Assembly: GCF_001417955.2 (NCBI RefSeq) | Contig: NZ_LKTM01000190.1 | Location: 1 to 64,000, forward strand | Source of the DNA: Mycobacterium gordonae | GTDB taxonomy: Bacteria > Actinomycetota > Actinomycetes > Mycobacteriales > Mycobacteriaceae | Length of the DNA: 64,000 bases | Direction: 5' to 3' | Part shown: one piece after another, positions 54,525-61,970 of the stretch | How the letters are laid out: every line of letters starts with the position of its first letter | Numbering within the stretch: position 1 is the stretch's first letter | Notes under the pieces: model-generated | What the model saw: the letters and a program-made list of their open reading frames with translations, nothing else | The model's database searches: none | What the model was told of the DNA's origin: nothing | Translations under genes and position numbers: made by a program

Positions 54525-54841
54525 TTACAAAGCCTGCAACGGCCTGCTGCGGCTGGTCGTGTCCGGAGCGGTGACAACGTACATGTTCGCACCGGGAGCC
54601 GCCTTGATCTCCCGGCGGTGTACATCGTCATGAGTTCGCGGCCATCGCTGTCGGCGATGCACACATAGGTGTCGGTCTCAGGGTCGTAGTCGAAGCTGTC
54701 CCAAGCCAACAGGAACGCCAAGCAGTTGCCGTCGCGATCTGCGACCACGAGCTTGTGCGCGCCAGACTTCTTGAGTAGCTCCGCATCCTGCGTGCGCCGC
54801 TGAGAGACCCCGTTATTGTGCATCGGTACGCTGTTCAACAT
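54525..54841 (-). pseudogene. small unknown protein interrupted by a one-base frameshift
   Basis: From ATG 54841 the frame encodes MLNSVPMHNNGVSQRRTQDA, then HKLVVADRDGNCLAFLLAWD and YVCIADSDGRELMTMYTAG. Near 54615-54620, at GGGAG, the sensible reading moves to another frame: EIKAAPGANMYVVTAPDTTS to a TAA at 54525. Adding one base restores a 105-residue protein. Without the shift the first frame runs through the TetR promoter and into the tetR gene on the same strand, which is not credible. I do not recognise the family. Either the gene is broken or there is a sequence error. Confidence 0.55.
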
Positions 54842-55018
54842 CTCTGTGCTCCCTTAGCGAGGTTGTCTCCGTCACGCCGGGGCACTGCCACAAATCCCGA
54901 CCTGGCGGTGTGTCGGACATTACCCCGCAATACCGGCCGCTACCAGGGCATTAAGGCCCCTGTCAAGGGGTCGTTGGTTGCTACATCGGCACAGGATGAT
55001 CACGACGTCTGACGCGAC

Positions 55019-55381
55019 CTATTTATCGTCCTCGTCCTCGTCGTCCTCGTCCTCGTCGTCGTCCTCGTCGTCATCGTCCTCGTCGTCATCATCGTCACCG
55101 TCTTCGTTGTCATCGTCTTCTTCGCCGTCGTCCTTTTCGTCCTCGCCGTCCTTCTCGTCCTCGCCGTCCTTTTCGTCCTCGTCGTCTTCGCCGATGTCCC
55201 CGGACTCCCTGGCCTCGTCCAGCTTGTCTGCGTACTTCTTCAACAGCCCGGCGAGTTGACGCGCCTCTTCAGGTTCCAGTGCATCTTCGAACAGCCGATC
55301 GTCGTCCTCAGAGATGCGCTCCAGGTAAACCGCGTTGTGTTCGATACCGACATCCCAACGGCCGCCCTCTTGATGACCCAT
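55019..55381 (-). CDS. protein with an extremely acidic Asp/Glu tail
   Basis: A 120-residue protein. Residues 1-60 form a small, probably helical domain (WDVGIEHNAVYLERISEDDD, EEARQLAGLLKKYADKLDEA). Residues 61-120 are almost only Asp and Glu, with two KDGEDE repeats near 71-82, ending in a single Lys. ATG 55381 follows AGGAAGGG. The tail is encoded by a low-complexity GTCCTC/GTCGTC run. Such tails can bind calcium, mimic DNA, or solubilise a partner; none of these is shown. It lies ~170 bases downstream of the MoxR operon on the same strand. Confidence 0.75.
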   Translation of the reverse strand: MGHQEGGRWDVGIEHNAVYLERISEDDDRLFEDALEPEEARQLAGLLKKYADKLDEARESGDIGEDDEDEKDGEDEKDGEDEKDDGEEDDDNEDGDDDDDEDDDDEDDDEDEDDEDEDDK

Positions 55382-55550
55382 TCGATGCCCTTCCTGATAG
55401 TGGACGGATTCACGACGCGGCACGCCCGCGCTGGCAACGTGATTACCCACTTCTGCAGCCGCGCAGTCACTGACTGCACAAGGCGCCGATCCTGCTCCCA
55501 GGGCGGCGGCTACTCGCACAAATTCGCCACCGCCGCAGGCCCAACGCGGC

Positions 55551-56285
55551 CTAACCCGGCGGCGCTGCGCCGGCCGCGTCCTGCAGCACCTGCTGCAACT
55601 TGTCCAGCGGATCGCCCTGGGTCGGGTCGAGTCGGCGTGGCGGAATCTCCCGTCCGTCGGGCGCCACGGCCACCGGGATCGGCACCGCCACCGGGAGCGG
55701 CGGCGGCGGTGGCGGCGGGGGCTGAGCGGCGGCTGGCGGCGGGGAGTTCAGAGCATTCCTCTTGTCCGTCAACCGCTTTGCGGCGTCACGACGCAGGGCC
55801 TGGCGCTGCGTGTCCGCGTCGCTGTTGTCGGCAAAGCAGACCGGCGGTGCGTCACCCACGACGGTCAACGCGCTCGCATAACGTTCGTCGGCGCGTGACC
55901 GGTCTCCGGCCGCCGCGGCGCGGTCGCCCTGGGTTTCGCGGACCAGCTCGAGGTTAACCCGCACCGGGCAGGAGTCAGCGGTGCCGGTGCGGGCGAGCGC
56001 GGCGACGAAGTCCGTGTCCGCCTCGTCGAGCCGTCCGTCGAGGACAGCGGCGGCGCCCGCGGCGAAGGGCGCCTTCGCCGGTTCGATCACGTTGGCCACG
56101 CCGAGCAGCGCCGCGTCGTCCCGCACGGCACCCCCGTCGCCGCGCCCGAACGCCGACGCCGCTGAATCTCCGGCCACCACAACCGATATCAGCTTCGCCA
56201 CGATCAACACCACGAGCAGCACCAGCGGAGCCGAGTAGATCAGCAGCCGCCGTCGCAGTCGCAGCCGTTCCGGTCGCCGCGTCAT
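55551..56285 (-). CDS. membrane-anchored TPR-like protein of the MoxR operon
   Basis: A 244-residue protein: basic start RRPERLRLRRR, one transmembrane helix (LLIYSAPLVLLVVLIVAKLI), an extracytoplasmic helical stretch that looks TPR-like (AKAPFAAGAAAVLDGRLDEA) with two Cys (DSCPVRV and PPVCFADN), and a proline-rich tail (PPPAAAQPPPPPPPPLPVAV). TPR proteins are common partners of MoxR/BatA systems. Its ATG overlaps the upstream VWA-like gene stop as ATGA, making it the last gene of the operon. Confidence 0.8.
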   Translation of the reverse strand: MTRRPERLRLRRRLLIYSAPLVLLVVLIVAKLISVVVAGDSAASAFGRGDGGAVRDDAALLGVANVIEPAKAPFAAGAAAVLDGRLDEADTDFVAALARTGTADSCPVRVNLELVRETQGDRAAAAGDRSRADERYASALTVVGDAPPVCFADNSDADTQRQALRRDAAKRLTDKRNALNSPPPAAAQPPPPPPPPLPVAVPIPVAVAPDGREIPPRRLDPTQGDPLDKLQQVLQDAAGAAPPG

Positions 56286-57190
56286 GCCGCGTCCCGCCGG
56301 GTGAGGCGGGTGCGCCGGAACTCGCGCACCGAGAGGTAGATCTCACTCAGCAGCAGCACCGCGGCGAGAAGCGCGGGCAGCCAGTACAACTCAAGCAGGT
56401 CAGCGGCCTCCGCGCGGGTGCCGGCGGCGCTCGGCCGGTCGGGCAGGTCCGGCTGGAGCGGCTGACCGGGTTCCCGGTGCTGATACGGCACGACGAGTTG
56501 CCCCGCCACCTTGCGCAGTTCGGCCTCGTCGATCCCGTCGGCGCGGCCGTAGCCCAGCACCGCTCCGCCGTCGACGGATCCGCTGTTGAAGTCGCCCTGC
56601 GGAGCGCGCGTCCCGGGGGCGCCGGAGCCGAAGTACAGCACGATATTTCGGGTCCCCGGATACTGCTGGGTCGCCTGAATCAGTTGATATCGCAGCACGT
56701 TGCTCGCTGCCACGGCATCGACGTCGAGTCCCGCACTCGGGCCGCCGCGGTAGGAATCCAAAGCGGCGATGGTAGGCCGCAGACTCCAGACATCCTCGGA
56801 GAGCGGCCAATCCAGGGTGGCCCGTGCCGCGAAGTCGATGAGCGCGTATCGCGCCGCCGGGTACCGCTTGATGAAAGCCGCAATGTCGTCGCGCATGCCA
56901 GGCATCACGTCCGAATCCACCGACCGGTCCACGAGCAGAAACACATTGAGGTTCTCGCCGGCCAAAGCCGTTGTTCCCGCGCGGGTCCTGTCGTCGTGCA
57001 GTGCGGGGCGGGCGGCAGCCACGATTATCAGCAACACCGCCAGCGTCACCCCGCCCCAGCGCAGCACGGTGCGAGCACGTCGGCGTCCTGCTCCCAACAA
57101 CACCTGCCGCAGCGCAACCACGCGGGCCAAGACGAGCGCGCCGGCGACGACGGCGAGAATCGGCCAGGGCAGCACGGGCTGGAACGTCAT
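56282..57190 (-). CDS. BatB-like VWA-domain membrane protein (near-canonical MIDAS)
   Basis: A 302-residue protein with two N-terminal helices (PWPILAVVAGALVLARVVAL and VTLAVLLIIVAAARPALH), a VWA-like domain about residues 80-250, and a C-terminal helix (WLPALLAAVLLLSEIYLSV). The metal-site strand reads NVFLLVDRSVDSD, i.e. DxSxD rather than the usual DxSxS, so metal binding is plausible but not certain. BatA/BatB proteins pair with MoxR chaperones in envelope functions. It is coupled by ATGA to genes on both sides. Confidence 0.8.
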   Translation of the reverse strand: MTFQPVLPWPILAVVAGALVLARVVALRQVLLGAGRRRARTVLRWGGVTLAVLLIIVAAARPALHDDRTRAGTTALAGENLNVFLLVDRSVDSDVMPGMRDDIAAFIKRYPAARYALIDFAARATLDWPLSEDVWSLRPTIAALDSYRGGPSAGLDVDAVAASNVLRYQLIQATQQYPGTRNIVLYFGSGAPGTRAPQGDFNSGSVDGGAVLGYGRADGIDEAELRKVAGQLVVPYQHREPGQPLQPDLPDRPSAAGTRAEAADLLELYWLPALLAAVLLLSEIYLSVREFRRTRLTRRDAA

Positions 57191-58152
57191 CGGCGCAACC
57201 CCATCAGCGCCACCGAAAGCACGGTCGCCGAGAACAGCGCGATCGCCAGGGGCACCACCGGCGAGTCGGCGGCATCCGCTTTGGCGACGGTGCCGTGGCG
57301 TGCCGCACGGTTGTGCGCCCGAATGTCATCCAAAGCACCCGATACCGATCCCGGCACCAGATATCGCCCGCCGGTCTGTTCGGTGAGGGCGAGCAACGAC
57401 CCGCTTTTCGGTGACGGCGCCGTGTCGACCACATTGAGTTGGACCCCGGCGCGCTCGGCCAACTCCCGCACCGCACCGCCGGTGAACAACGCGGCTCGCG
57501 GCTCCCCCGCCATGCGCAGATCCGACGGCCCCAGATAGATCACCGATCGTCGGTGCGTGCCGGGCTGCTCGAAATGAGGGAAACCCGAAACACACAGCGC
57601 TAGCACATCTTCCACACTCGTCGCGTAATCGGTGTACGGCACCGTCGGCGCGAACGACGCCGACTGCAACCGGGGCGCGCGAGCGTACTCGCCGAATCGC
57701 GACACGGCGTACTGGTGGTCGCGCGTCAGCGGTACCAGCCGGCGGTTCACCGACGTCAGACCGATGCGTTGGGTCTGCGGCGCTGCGCCGGCCTGTTGCG
57801 CGAAGTAATCCAGCATCTCCACCGTCGCGCGATCCGGCAGCGGCTGCCCGACACACAGCATCACGTCCTCGGAGGACGCGGCGTCGAACTCCTCACCGGC
57901 CGCGGCCGGACGAGAGGCCGCCCACGTGGCGGCGCCGAACATCACCGTCAGCACCATCAGGGTCACGACCGTCGACAGCGAGCGCAGCCGCGCCACTCTG
58001 GCATACTCGGGCAACCGCGTCAGTCGTGCGATGTTGGCCAGCGGGCGTAACCGCCGGCGCGCCGCGGTCATGGGCAGCACCGCCGCCAGCAAGACCGCGA
58101 CGACGAAGCAGCCTGATCCGACGGCCGCTACCGGCCACCACTTCAGGTCCAC
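57187..58152 (-). CDS. BatA-like VWA-domain membrane protein (degenerate MIDAS)
   Basis: A 321-residue protein with helices at about 5-28 (VAAVGSGCFVVAVLLAAVL) and 60-80, a VWA-like domain, and a C-terminal helix (VVPLAIALFSATVLSVALMG). Where DxSxS would be expected the strand reads DVMLCVGQPLPD, so the MIDAS metal site looks lost. It overlaps the 157-residue gene by ten bases and the next VWA gene by four. Confidence 0.78.
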   Translation of the reverse strand: MDLKWWPVAAVGSGCFVVAVLLAAVLPMTAARRRLRPLANIARLTRLPEYARVARLRSLSTVVTLMVLTVMFGAATWAASRPAAAGEEFDAASSEDVMLCVGQPLPDRATVEMLDYFAQQAGAAPQTQRIGLTSVNRRLVPLTRDHQYAVSRFGEYARAPRLQSASFAPTVPYTDYATSVEDVLALCVSGFPHFEQPGTHRRSVIYLGPSDLRMAGEPRAALFTGGAVRELAERAGVQLNVVDTAPSPKSGSLLALTEQTGGRYLVPGSVSGALDDIRAHNRAARHGTVAKADAADSPVVPLAIALFSATVLSVALMGLRR

Positions 58153-58616
58153 GAGCGGATCAACTCCTGCGCCATGGGGCTCAGCTCGCCGACCTCGACG
58201 CTCGTCTCGGCGTTGAACTGCGCATCATCGAGCAGGGCGAGCAGGGGCGCGGCCGCGTCGAGCTGGTCCTCGGCCAGGGCGCCGATGTGCAGATATTGGG
58301 CTTTCGCACCGGTCGCCTGGTGCAGAAAGCTGCGTACCGTGCGGGCGATCGCCGCGCTGGCCTGCGGCCGCGACATCCGCCCGGCGCGGTGTTCGCCGGC
58401 CAGGCGCTGCACGCGGCGGGCGAAGCGGTCGCGGATCACCCGGGCGTGTATACGTCGCACGACGGGGATCCGGCGCAGCCGGTGCGATGGCAGCGTCCAC
58501 ACGAAAATGCCGGCGTACCAACCAATGACGGCAAGGATCAGCAGTACGGCCCACACCAGCCACGCCGATGAGTAGGGCTGCGGACCGAACACATGGCGCA
58601 GCAGATCATCCGGCAC
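58143..58616 (-). CDS. small membrane protein of the MoxR operon (DUF4381-like)
   Basis: A 157-residue protein with one N-terminal transmembrane helix (AWLVWAVLLILAVIGWYAGIF) and a basic then helical cytosolic part (RLRRIPVVRRIHARVIRDRF). Position between the DUF58 and VWA genes is where DUF4381-type proteins sit in other MoxR operons; the sequence match is weak. It overlaps both neighbours (11 and 10 bases). Confidence 0.75.
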   Translation of the reverse strand: MPDDLLRHVFGPQPYSSAWLVWAVLLILAVIGWYAGIFVWTLPSHRLRRIPVVRRIHARVIRDRFARRVQRLAGEHRAGRMSRPQASAAIARTVRSFLHQATGAKAQYLHIGALAEDQLDAAAPLLALLDDAQFNAETSVEVGELSPMAQELIRSWT

Positions 58617-59472
58617 GACCGGCCGCCTCGGTCAGGCCGACGAGTTCGCGGCGGATGTCGTCGCTGCCGGCGATGGTGGCGTACGGGATCGCGCGACGGG
58701 TCAGGAACTTTGCGAGCCGGTCGCGGCGGACCTGTTCGGCGCGGCGGTAGGCGGCGACGACCCGCGGACCCAGGTCGGCTCCGTTCAGCACGAATCGGCC
58801 GGTGGCGACGTCGTACCCGTCGGTGTTGTCCGGCCCCACCGCGGGCATATCGGACACCATCGCCCACAGCATGTCGTGGCGCCCGCTCAATCTGGCGAGA
58901 ACGCCGTGGAGTTCCTCGCTGACGTCGGGTTCGTCGGAGACCACGACGATCAGCATGGAGTGGCGGTAATGCGTTGCGACGTACTCGAGTTGGGCGGCGA
59001 TGTCGCTGCTGCCGGGATGGGTCATGGTGTGCTGGTACCAGCGGTGCAGCAGGCCTTCGACGTGCGTCTCGCCGCGACGCTGCGGGACGTTCACGCAGCC
59101 GCGACTGTCGCCGAACACCATGCCGATCTGATCGGAGCGCCGCAGCCCGATCAATCCGACGGCGCCCATGATGTGCGCGGCTACGTCGCGCTTGTACTCC
59201 CCACTGGGGGCCAGGGCCGCCATGTTGCGGCCGGCATCGGCGACGAGCAGGATTTTGTGGTGCTTCTCGGAGACGAACCGTTTGATGAGCACGCTGCCCG
59301 ACCGCGCGGAGGCCTTCCAGTCGATGTCGCGGACGTCGTCGCCGGGAACATACGGGCGCAGGTCGTCGAATTCCATGCTGCGCGTGTGCGATAGCGCGTA
59401 GCGACCGCCTTCGAGCAGCCCGCGGGTGTCGGTGCCGAAGTGCGCCTTGGCCCGGTTGAGGTGCTTGCCCAA
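58606..59472 (-). CDS. DUF58 domain protein
   Basis: A 288-residue DUF58 protein, recognisable by LRPYVPGDDVRDIDWKASAR and a following VWA-like stretch (HKILLVADAGRNMAALAPSG). DUF58 proteins almost always accompany MoxR ATPases. It starts seven bases after moxR ends and overlaps the next gene by 11 bases. The metal-site strand reads VADAGRNM (DxxRN), so it is not a classical MIDAS. Confidence 0.9.
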   Translation of the reverse strand: MGKHLNRAKAHFGTDTRGLLEGGRYALSHTRSMEFDDLRPYVPGDDVRDIDWKASARSGSVLIKRFVSEKHHKILLVADAGRNMAALAPSGEYKRDVAAHIMGAVGLIGLRRSDQIGMVFGDSRGCVNVPQRRGETHVEGLLHRWYQHTMTHPGSSDIAAQLEYVATHYRHSMLIVVVSDEPDVSEELHGVLARLSGRHDMLWAMVSDMPAVGPDNTDGYDVATGRFVLNGADLGPRVVAAYRRAEQVRRDRLAKFLTRRAIPYATIAGSDDIRRELVGLTEAAGRAG

Positions 59473-59479
59473 GACGAAC

Positions 59480-60481
59480 TCAGGGCACCCGGACGGCGCG
59501 CAGGGCGGCGTCGATCACGGTCTCGGGAGTGACGTTGGCGCTGGCCGCCTCGAATCCAAGAATGAGCCGGTGCCGCAGCACCCGGTGCGCGAGCTTGGCA
59601 ATGTCCTCCGGGAGTACGTGTGCCCGCCCCGACAGCACCGCCTGCGCCCTTGCCGCCTTGCAGAAGGCGATCGTGGCGCGCGGGCTGGCACCGTACTCGA
59701 CCAGCCGAGCGGTCTGCTTGGGCAGCGCCCGGCCGGGGTGGCGGGTCACGTCCACCAGTTGGCTGGCGTAGAGCATCAGCGCCCGGTCCATGTAGACATG
59801 GCGCACCACGTCCTGCAGACGCAGTACGTCATCGAGGCTGACGACGGGCGCGGCGGGTCGTCGGGTGTCGTAGACGCCGGCGTCGATCCGCGCCATCACT
59901 TCCACCTCTTCCTCGGGAGAGGGGTAGCGCACGATCTCCTTGAGCAGGAACCGGTCGGTCTGCGCCTCCGACAGCGGGTAGGTGCCTTCCTGGTCGACGG
60001 GGTTCTGCGTCGCGATGACCAGGAACGGGTCGGTGAGCGTGTGCACCTGGCCGGCGATCGTGGTCTGCCGCTCCTCCATCGCCTCGAGCATCGCGCTCTG
60101 GGTCTTGGCGCTGGACCGGTTGATCTCGTCGAGCAGCACGATGTTGGCGTGCACGGGGCCCAGTTGGGTGACGAACGAGCTGGTCGACGAGTCGTAGATC
60201 TGGGTGCCGATGATGTCGCTGGGCAGCAGGTCAGGGGTGCATTGGATGCGTTGGAAGCGGCCGTGAATCGATTCGGCGAGCACCTTGGCGGCAGTGGTCT
60301 TGGCCAGGCCGGGCACGCTTTCCAGCAAGACGTGGCCGCCCGATAACAGTCCGATCAGCAGCGATTCCCGTAACTCTTGTTGCCCGACGATCTTGGCGGC
60401 GAACGCCTCGGAGATGGCGTCGACGATCCGCCGGATTCCGTCGAGGTCGCGCTGATCCGGTTGTGTCCGTGCTGTAGTCAT
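59480..60481 (-). CDS. MoxR-family AAA+ ATPase
   Basis: A 333-residue AAA+ protein. Walker A reads ESVPGLAKTT (a Ser in place of the first Gly of most MoxR proteins), Walker B is NIVLLDEINRSSAKTQSAML, and sensor 1 is VIATQNPVDQEGTYPLSEAQ. The C-terminal helical lid follows (ALPKQTARLVEYGASPRATI). MoxR proteins act as chaperones in assembly of envelope or metal-containing complexes. It leads a six-gene coupled operon: moxR, DUF58, small membrane protein, two VWA proteins, TPR protein. The arrangement differs from moxR1-3 of H37Rv as I recall them. Confidence 0.92.
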   Translation of the reverse strand: MTTARTQPDQRDLDGIRRIVDAISEAFAAKIVGQQELRESLLIGLLSGGHVLLESVPGLAKTTAAKVLAESIHGRFQRIQCTPDLLPSDIIGTQIYDSSTSSFVTQLGPVHANIVLLDEINRSSAKTQSAMLEAMEERQTTIAGQVHTLTDPFLVIATQNPVDQEGTYPLSEAQTDRFLLKEIVRYPSPEEEVEVMARIDAGVYDTRRPAAPVVSLDDVLRLQDVVRHVYMDRALMLYASQLVDVTRHPGRALPKQTARLVEYGASPRATIAFCKAARAQAVLSGRAHVLPEDIAKLAHRVLRHRLILGFEAASANVTPETVIDAALRAVRVP

Positions 60482-60612
60482 ATGGCCGCTGGGGTACCCG
60501 GGGGCCGGGTTTCCACACGTGGCCCGTGCTGGCTATGCATATCCCGGAGCGTATCCCGGGTTCACGAGTTGCCGCCAAGACCGCCGCTGCGTTGACCGCT
60601 GTTGTGCCGGGT

Positions 60613-61896
60613 ATGCATCATCGCGTGCGAATCCCCCCTCCGCGTCGCGTAGTCGCCGCCGCCCTGGTCGGCATCCTCCTGTTGGTGGCGTGCTCGAGCC
60701 CGTCGCCACAGTCGTCGCCCGCGCCTCCCGCGGCGGCGCCCGGCAAGCTGGTGCCGGCCCCCATCAGAGTGCCCGCCGACCTGGCGCAGGCGCCGCTCGA
60801 CCAACCACGACAGGCGCTCATTCCCGACGGCTGGACGATCTCGGTGTGGGCGCGAATCCCGAAGGCGCGCTTGGCAACCTGGACGCCCGATGGCGCCCTG
60901 CTGGTGTCGGTGCCGAGCCGCGGTCAGATCGTCAGGGTGACACCTGGCGCGGCGCCGGCCCCGCTGCTCGAAGGGCTCGACCAACCGCACGGCATGACGT
61001 TCGCGGGGTCGACGCTGTATGTCGCCGAGAGCAACCGGATCGACGCGTACGACTACACCGGCGGACGGGCGATCAACGGCCGGACCGTCGCCGCCGGCCT
61101 ACCCGACGCGCGCAGTCCCGACCTGCACGGCGCCTACGCGCATGCGCTGAAGAGCGTGGCCGTCGGCCCCGACGGCGCGGTCTATTTCTCGATCGGTTCG
61201 ACGGCCAACATCTCGCCGCAGGACCGCACGGCGAGCCCGCCCAGGGCGACGATCATGCGGATTCCGCCCGGCGGCGGCCCGGCCGAGCCGTTCGCGACGG
61301 GCGTGCGCAACGGAACGGGCCTCGCCGTCGCGCCGGACGGCTCGTTGTGGACCGCGGTCAACAATCGCGACAACACCCCCGACCCGGACGGCCAGGTCGA
61401 CGTCGGCTATGTAAACGACCATCCGCCGGAGTCGCTTGCGCGTTTGACTCCCGGGCGCGAATTGGGTTGGCCCTATTGCAATCCCGACGGAGGACCGGCC
61501 AACCTGCCGTTCGTGCGCGACATGTCGACCAATAGGGACGGATCTCAGCTGGATTGTGCGACGTTGCCGCCCGTCGAGCACAGCATGGGCGCCCATTCGG
61601 CGCCGTTAGGTCTGGCATTTACCACGGGTGTGCTGCCGGGGCCGTACGCCGACGGCGCGCTGGTCGGCATCCACGGTTCGTGGAACCGCAAACCGCCGAG
61701 GGCACCGGAGGTGTCCTTCTTCCCCTGGCGGGACGGTGCGCTAGGCGACCAGCAGACTTTGGTCGGGGGCTTCCAGGCCGAGGACGGGTCCCGATGGGGC
61801 CGTCCGGTCGCCGCGGTCGTCGGACCGGACGGGGCGGTGTACGTCAGCGACGACGACGCGGGGGCGATTTACCGGTTGGCCCCGCCCGGGCGATAG
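60613..61896 (+). CDS. PQQ-type sugar (sorbosone/glucose) dehydrogenase-like lipoprotein
   Basis: A 427-residue exported protein. The signal peptide has a lipobox LLVAC with C27 and a Ser/Pro linker. The remainder is a six-bladed propeller of the soluble glucose/sorbosone dehydrogenase family (GLDQPHGMTFAGSTLYVAES, RNGTGLAVAPDGSLWTAVNN, GYVNDHPPESLARLTPGREL, HSAPLGLAF). Such enzymes oxidise sugars with PQQ, but many actinobacterial members lack proof of activity. ATG 60613 is chosen to keep the signal peptide; the frame is open further upstream. It is divergent from moxR. Confidence 0.83.
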   Translation: MHHRVRIPPPRRVVAAALVGILLLVACSSPSPQSSPAPPAAAPGKLVPAPIRVPADLAQAPLDQPRQALIPDGWTISVWARIPKARLATWTPDGALLVSVPSRGQIVRVTPGAAPAPLLEGLDQPHGMTFAGSTLYVAESNRIDAYDYTGGRAINGRTVAAGLPDARSPDLHGAYAHALKSVAVGPDGAVYFSIGSTANISPQDRTASPPRATIMRIPPGGGPAEPFATGVRNGTGLAVAPDGSLWTAVNNRDNTPDPDGQVDVGYVNDHPPESLARLTPGRELGWPYCNPDGGPANLPFVRDMSTNRDGSQLDCATLPPVEHSMGAHSAPLGLAFTTGVLPGPYADGALVGIHGSWNRKPPRAPEVSFFPWRDGALGDQQTLVGGFQAEDGSRWGRPVAAVVGPDGAVYVSDDDAGAIYRLAPPGR

Positions 61897-61970
61897 CGGA
61901 GCTTGGCCGCGGCTCGCACAGACGACTCGACTGCTACCTTTCTCCTCGAACTTGCCGCCAAGGAGGACCG

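Noticed and set aside
55019..55180. Plus-strand poly-Ser frame
   Set aside because: It is the reverse reading of the Asp/Glu tail; the minus-strand protein has a proper start site and a non-repetitive domain.
61554..61970. Longer start for the acyl-CoA synthetase
   Set aside because: It overlaps the upstream dehydrogenase gene; ATG 61971 has an ideal AAGGAGG site.
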